DNA from: Acidobacteriota bacterium
Lineage (GTDB): Bacteria > Acidobacteriota > UBA890 > WLXD01
Assembly: GCA_012103255.1 (NCBI GenBank)
Contig: WLXD01000001.1
Coordinates: 1,315,501 to 1,379,500, forward strand
Direction of reading: 5' to 3'
Length of the DNA stretch: 64,000 nucleotides
Part shown: one piece after another, positions 60,798 through 64,000 of the stretch
Layout: every line of letters starts with the position of its first letter
How positions within the stretch are numbered: the stretch's first letter is position 1
Made by a program: the position numbers and the translations under genes
Notes under the pieces: model-generated
Databases searched by the model: none
Told to the model about the DNA's origin: nothing
The model's input: the letters and a program-made list of their open reading frames with translations, nothing else

Positions 60798-61444
60798 GAT
60801 GGGCCGCGATCGCGCTTGCCCTCGCGTTGGCCGGCTGTGGTGCCGGGATCGACGAGCCGGCGGCCAGTTCCGATCCGGCCGAGCCCGTCGATGCAACGGA
60901 TCTCGATGCCGTGAGGACGCCGCCAATCCTCCAGGATTTTTCGATCGGCGGCGACTTTGCCCTGTCGGCGCATGACGGCTCCACGTTCAACCTGGCGGAA
61001 CACCGGGGCGAGGTGTTCTTGCTCTTCTTCGGCTACACGCACTGTCCCGACTTCTGCCCGGCCACACTCTCGCTGCTCGGTCAGGCTTACGACCTCGTCG
61101 GCGAGGAGGCGGAAGATGTGGGCACGCTCTTCGTGACGATCGATCCGGCCCGCGACACTCCACAGGCAATGGCGGAATATCTGAGCTACTTCGGCGTGCC
61201 CGCGCTCGGCCTCACCGGATCAGAGGAAGATGTCGCAGCCGTCTTGGCGAGCTACGCCGGGATGGCCGAAACGCAGGAAGGCGATGACGGCGAACCGATC
61301 TTTGGACACACGACCTATACCTACCTGATCGATCATGAAGGGCGGGTGCGATACCTGTTCCGCGCCGACGACACGCCGATCTTCATCGCCGCGGGTCTTC
61401 GCGAACAGGTCAGAATCGCTGCGGCTGCGGCCGATCCGAACTAG
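60794..61444 (+). CDS. Sco1/SenC copper chaperone lipoprotein
   Basis: 216 residues; lipobox L-A-L-A-G-C. The copper site is C-P-D-F-C-P near residue 83 with the distant histidine in F-G-H-T-T-Y-T-Y. It assembles the CuA centre of cytochrome c oxidase together with the PCuAC protein just upstream. No oxidase genes are in the window. Its stop shares a CTAG with the stop of lpdA. Confidence 0.92.
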   Translation: MRWAAIALALALAGCGAGIDEPAASSDPAEPVDATDLDAVRTPPILQDFSIGGDFALSAHDGSTFNLAEHRGEVFLLFFGYTHCPDFCPATLSLLGQAYDLVGEEAEDVGTLFVTIDPARDTPQAMAEYLSYFGVPALGLTGSEEDVAAVLASYAGMAETQEGDDGEPIFGHTTYTYLIDHEGRVRYLFRADDTPIFIAAGLREQVRIAAAAADPN

Positions 61445-62826
61445 GTGTGGATCGCCCGGCCCGTGATGCCTAGCGCGGCTTCGTGAAGCAGCTCTGACAG
61501 CGTCGGATGTGCGTGCACCACGTGGCCGATGTCCTCGCTGGATGCACCAAACGCCATCGCCGCGCCAGCTTCCGCGATCATGTCGCCCGCCCGGACGCCG
61601 ATGATGTGAACTCCAAGTACGCGATCGGTTTCAGCGTCGGCCAGGACCTTCACCTTGCCGGAGGTGTCCCCAAGGCTTCGCGCCCGGCCGCTCGCGCCGT
61701 AGGGCGCGACGCCTTTGCGGTAATCGATGCCTTCGGCTTTGAGCTGTTCCTCGGTGCGCCCGACCGAGGCGATCTCCGGGTGAGTGAAAACGATAGCTGG
61801 GATCACACCGTAGTCGACGTGTCCGTGCCCGCCCGCGATTACCTGAGCACACGCGACCCCCTCGTCGGAGGCCTTGTGGGCCAGCATGGCGCCGCCGATG
61901 CAGTCGCCAATCGCGTAGACACCCGGCACGTTGGTCTGGAAACCGGCATCCGTTCTGATGAAGCCGCGTTCATCGAGTTCTACGCCGATCTCATCGAGAC
62001 CGAGACCCGCAGTGGCTGGTATCCGGCCGGTTGCGACAAGGACGCGATCCGCCAGGATCGGATCACCGTCGGTCAGCTCCACTGAGCACTTGTCGCCTTC
62101 CACATGGGCGCTCTTCACGAAGGTGCTGAGCCTGAAAGCCATGCCCTGCTTTCTGAACGCGCGCTGGGCCAGCGCTGCCAACTCGTCGTCCATGCCAGGC
62201 AAGACGCGGTCGAGCGCTTCCAGGTAGATGACCTCGCTGCCGAGGCGGTTCCAGACGGAACCGAGTTCGAGTCCGATGTAGCCGGCCCCGATCACCACGA
62301 GGCGTGATGGCACCTCGTCCCAGCTGAGCGCTGCGGTGCTGTTGCCGATCCGGTCGCCATCTTCCTCGACATTCGCGAGCGACGCCGGGCGGCTCCCAGT
62401 GGCAATAATCACGTTGGCTGCTTCGACTACGCGTTCGGCGTCGGCGGTATCGACAACTACCGTTCCGGGTGCGCTCAGCCGTCCGCGAATCGCGGTGACG
62501 TTGTTCTTCTTGAACAGGAAGTCGATGCCGCCGGTGAGCGCGTCGACGATGCCTTCCTTGCGCGCCATCATCTTGTCGAGATCGAGCGAAACGTCGCCTA
62601 CCACGATCCCGTGGTCACCCAACGCTCCGCGGGTTTCAGCATAGCGTTCGCTCGATTCGAGCAGCGCCTTGCTCGGAATACACCCCACTCGGAGGCAGGT
62701 GCCGCCGAGCTTCGCGTTGTCATCGATGCAGGCCACCCGGAGGCCGAGCTGCGAGGCGCGGATCGCGGCCACGTAGCCGCCGGGGCCGCCGCCTACGACT
62801 GCGAGGTCGAACTTCTCGTTAGCCAT
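61441..62826 (-). CDS. lpdA: Dihydrolipoyl dehydrogenase (E3)
   Basis: 461 residues, full length. FAD fold G-G-G-P-G-G-Y, redox disulfide in G-G-T-C-L-R-V-G-C-I-P, NAD fold V-I-G-A-G-Y-I-G-L, and the C-terminal active-site H-A-H-P-T-L-S-E. It reoxidises lipoamide of the 2-oxoglutarate (and possibly pyruvate) dehydrogenase. It follows sucB by 18 bases on the same strand. Confidence 0.95.
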   Translation of the reverse strand: MANEKFDLAVVGGGPGGYVAAIRASQLGLRVACIDDNAKLGGTCLRVGCIPSKALLESSERYAETRGALGDHGIVVGDVSLDLDKMMARKEGIVDALTGGIDFLFKKNNVTAIRGRLSAPGTVVVDTADAERVVEAANVIIATGSRPASLANVEEDGDRIGNSTAALSWDEVPSRLVVIGAGYIGLELGSVWNRLGSEVIYLEALDRVLPGMDDELAALAQRAFRKQGMAFRLSTFVKSAHVEGDKCSVELTDGDPILADRVLVATGRIPATAGLGLDEIGVELDERGFIRTDAGFQTNVPGVYAIGDCIGGAMLAHKASDEGVACAQVIAGGHGHVDYGVIPAIVFTHPEIASVGRTEEQLKAEGIDYRKGVAPYGASGRARSLGDTSGKVKVLADAETDRVLGVHIIGVRAGDMIAEAGAAMAFGASSEDIGHVVHAHPTLSELLHEAALGITGRAIHT

Positions 62827-62844
62827 CGTTGTTTGTCCGGCGTC

Positions 62845-64000
62845 CTAGATCTCGAGCAGCAAGCGCGCCGGATCTTCGAGGACGTCCTTGATCGTGCGGA
62901 GGAAAGTCACGGCCTCGCGACCGTCAATGATGCGATGGTCGTACGTCAGCGCGACGTACATCATCGGGCGGATAACGACATCGCCGTTGATGGCCACCGG
63001 TCGATCCTGGATCGTGTGCATTCCCAGGATGCCGCTTTGCGGCGGGTTCACGATGGGCGTCGAGAGTAGCGACCCGTAGACACCGCCGTTGCTGATCGTG
63101 AAGGTGCCGCCAGCGAGCTCGTCTGGTTCGATCTGATTCGCCTGCGCGCGCGCTCCGAGATCCGCGATTGACGTTTCGATCTCGGCGAAGTTCTTCGACT
63201 CCGCGTTGCGCAGCACAGGCACGACGAGACCCTTGCCTCCGCCGATGGCAATGCCAATATCGTAGTAGTCGCGGTAGACGACTTCCGTGCCTCGGACCTC
63301 TGCGTTCACCGCGGGGAAGCGTCGCAGCGCTTCGACCGATGCCTTGACGAAAAAGGACATGAAGCCAAGCCGGGCCCCGTGTTGCTTTTCGAACTGTTCC
63401 TTGTACTTGGCGCGCAGCTCTTTCACCGGCGCCATGTCGACCTCATTGAACGTCGTGAGCAGCGCCGCATTCTGCTGGGCTTCCACGAGTCGATTGGCGA
63501 TCGTCCGACGGATCATGCTCATCGGCCGAACTTCTTCGCCGCGTTCCGGTGGTGTGGCGGCAGCCGGCGCGTTCGCCGCTTCTGTCGCGGCAGGCTCGGT
63601 AGTAGCTTCGGCGGCAGGTTCAGCGGCAGGAGCCGGCGCCGCGGTCTCTTCCAGGGCTTCGCGCGCCGCGGCCCTCGCGTCACGCGACTGCATGAAGCGT
63701 TCAACGTCTTCTTTCAGGAGTCGGCCGCCCGGCCCGGAGGTTTCGACCTCGGATGCGTCGATGCCGTGTTCCGCCAGCAGTCGCGCCGCAGCCGGCATGA
63801 TCACGGGCTCGTCCAGCGTTGCCGCGGGCGCTTCCTCGCGCGCCTCCATCGGGACGGTGGTCGGAGCCTCTCCCGAACCCTCGCCGAGTTGCGCGATCGC
63901 GTCGCCCACTTCCGCGAACGCTCCTTCGGCCACGAGAATCTTGAGTACTCCGGCCTCAGGGGCAGGCACCACCACCGACGCTTTCTCGGTCTCGATCTCC
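62845..64000 (-). CDS. sucB: Dihydrolipoyl succinyltransferase (E2), cut by window edge
   Basis: About 384 residues are visible; the start lies beyond 64000. The lipoyl domain ends with E-T-E-K-A-S-V (the lysine is the lipoyl site). A peripheral subunit-binding domain follows ([10 protein letters not shown]), then an Ala/Pro/Glu linker and the catalytic domain with [20 protein letters not shown] and D-H-R-I-I-D-G-R. The V-D-M and G-S-L-L-S-T-P motifs fit the succinyl- rather than acetyl-transferase group. Confidence 0.93.
   Translation of the reverse strand, partial: EIETEKASVVVPAPEAGVLKILVAEGAFAEVGDAIAQLGEGSGEAPTTVPMEAREEAPAATLDEPVIMPAAARLLAEHGIDASEVETSGPGGRLLKEDVERFMQSRDARAAAREALEETAAPAPAAEPAAEATTEPAATEAANAPAAATPPERGEEVRPMSMIRRTIANRLVEAQQNAALLTTFNEVDMAPVKELRAKYKEQFEKQHGARLGFMSFFVKASVEALRRFPAVNAEVRGTEVVYRDYYDIGIAIGGGKGLVVPVLRNAESKNFAEIETSIADLGARAQANQIEPDELAGGTFTISNGGVYGSLLSTPIVNPPQSGILGMHTIQDRPVAINGDVVIRPMMYVALTYDHRIIDGREAVTFLRTIKDVLEDPARLLLEI

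Noticed and set aside
2-64000. CRISPR arrays, insertion sequences, prophage or integrase genes
   Set aside because: No spaced direct repeats, transposase or integrase motifs were seen on either strand.

Overview
This is a GC-rich bacterial chromosome segment, densely packed and with many genes overlapping by 4 or 8 bases. I see no plasmid, phage, insertion sequence, CRISPR array, rRNA or tRNA. Several families point to Acidobacteriota or a neighbouring phylum such as Gemmatimonadota: a PadR regulator overlapping an ADOP-type duplicated permease, a VWFA-related secreted protein, tandem secreted amidohydrolases and a eukaryote-like (type 2) isoleucyl-tRNA synthetase. Those families suggest the phylum but do not prove it.

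Layout. 0-9.4 kb: the end of an amidohydrolase, a protein with W/G/P helical repeats, a GFA-TrpF-like pair, a hydrolase, a membrane-anchored PQQ-type propeller, a damaged M28 peptidase and a secreted metallo-beta-lactamase-fold enzyme. 9.5-14.5 kb: PadR, ADOP permease and a DCC-DoxX fusion. 14.5-19.2 kb: a minus-strand operon of two secreted amidohydrolases and a lipoprotein. 19.4-26.8 kb: AbgB-like hydrolase, ornithine carbamoyltransferase, a second PadR with a broken permease-prefix gene, tandem DoxX genes and a VWFA-related protein. 26.8-35.2 kb: ileS, rpmG, a Trm112-like protein, DoxX, an MTH1-like NUDIX enzyme with ApaH, a GH109-type glycosidase and a threonine-lyase-like enzyme. 35.3-40.9 kb: a Csu-type chaperone-usher pilus operon whose usher has an in-frame TAG. 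It is divergent from an ECF sigma, anti-sigma-like and secreted-protein operon (41-42.9 kb). 42.9-45.1 kb: a BtuB-like receptor under a cobalamin riboswitch. 45.2-56.3 kb: sulfatase-like lipoprotein, haloalkane dehalogenase, glycosyltransferase, serine dehydratase with an in-frame TAG, flavin reductase, PLP decarboxylase, gamma-glutamyltransferase, phosphodiesterase and peptidase E. 56.4-64 kb: malic enzyme, an overlapping operon ending in a cytochrome c-PCuAC fusion and Sco (copper delivery to cytochrome oxidase), then lpdA and sucB of the 2-oxoglutarate dehydrogenase complex.

Read together, the genes fit an aerobic heterotroph living on peptides, amino acids and glycans. It has many secreted hydrolases, amino-acid catabolism feeding the TCA cycle, cobalamin uptake and an adhesive pilus.

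Points most worth following up: two otherwise intact genes each broken by one in-frame TAG; a shared 11-base motif upstream of both PadR genes; long inverted repeats whose downstream arm runs into a start codon; and four of about ten convergent gene pairs whose stop codons share one CTAG.
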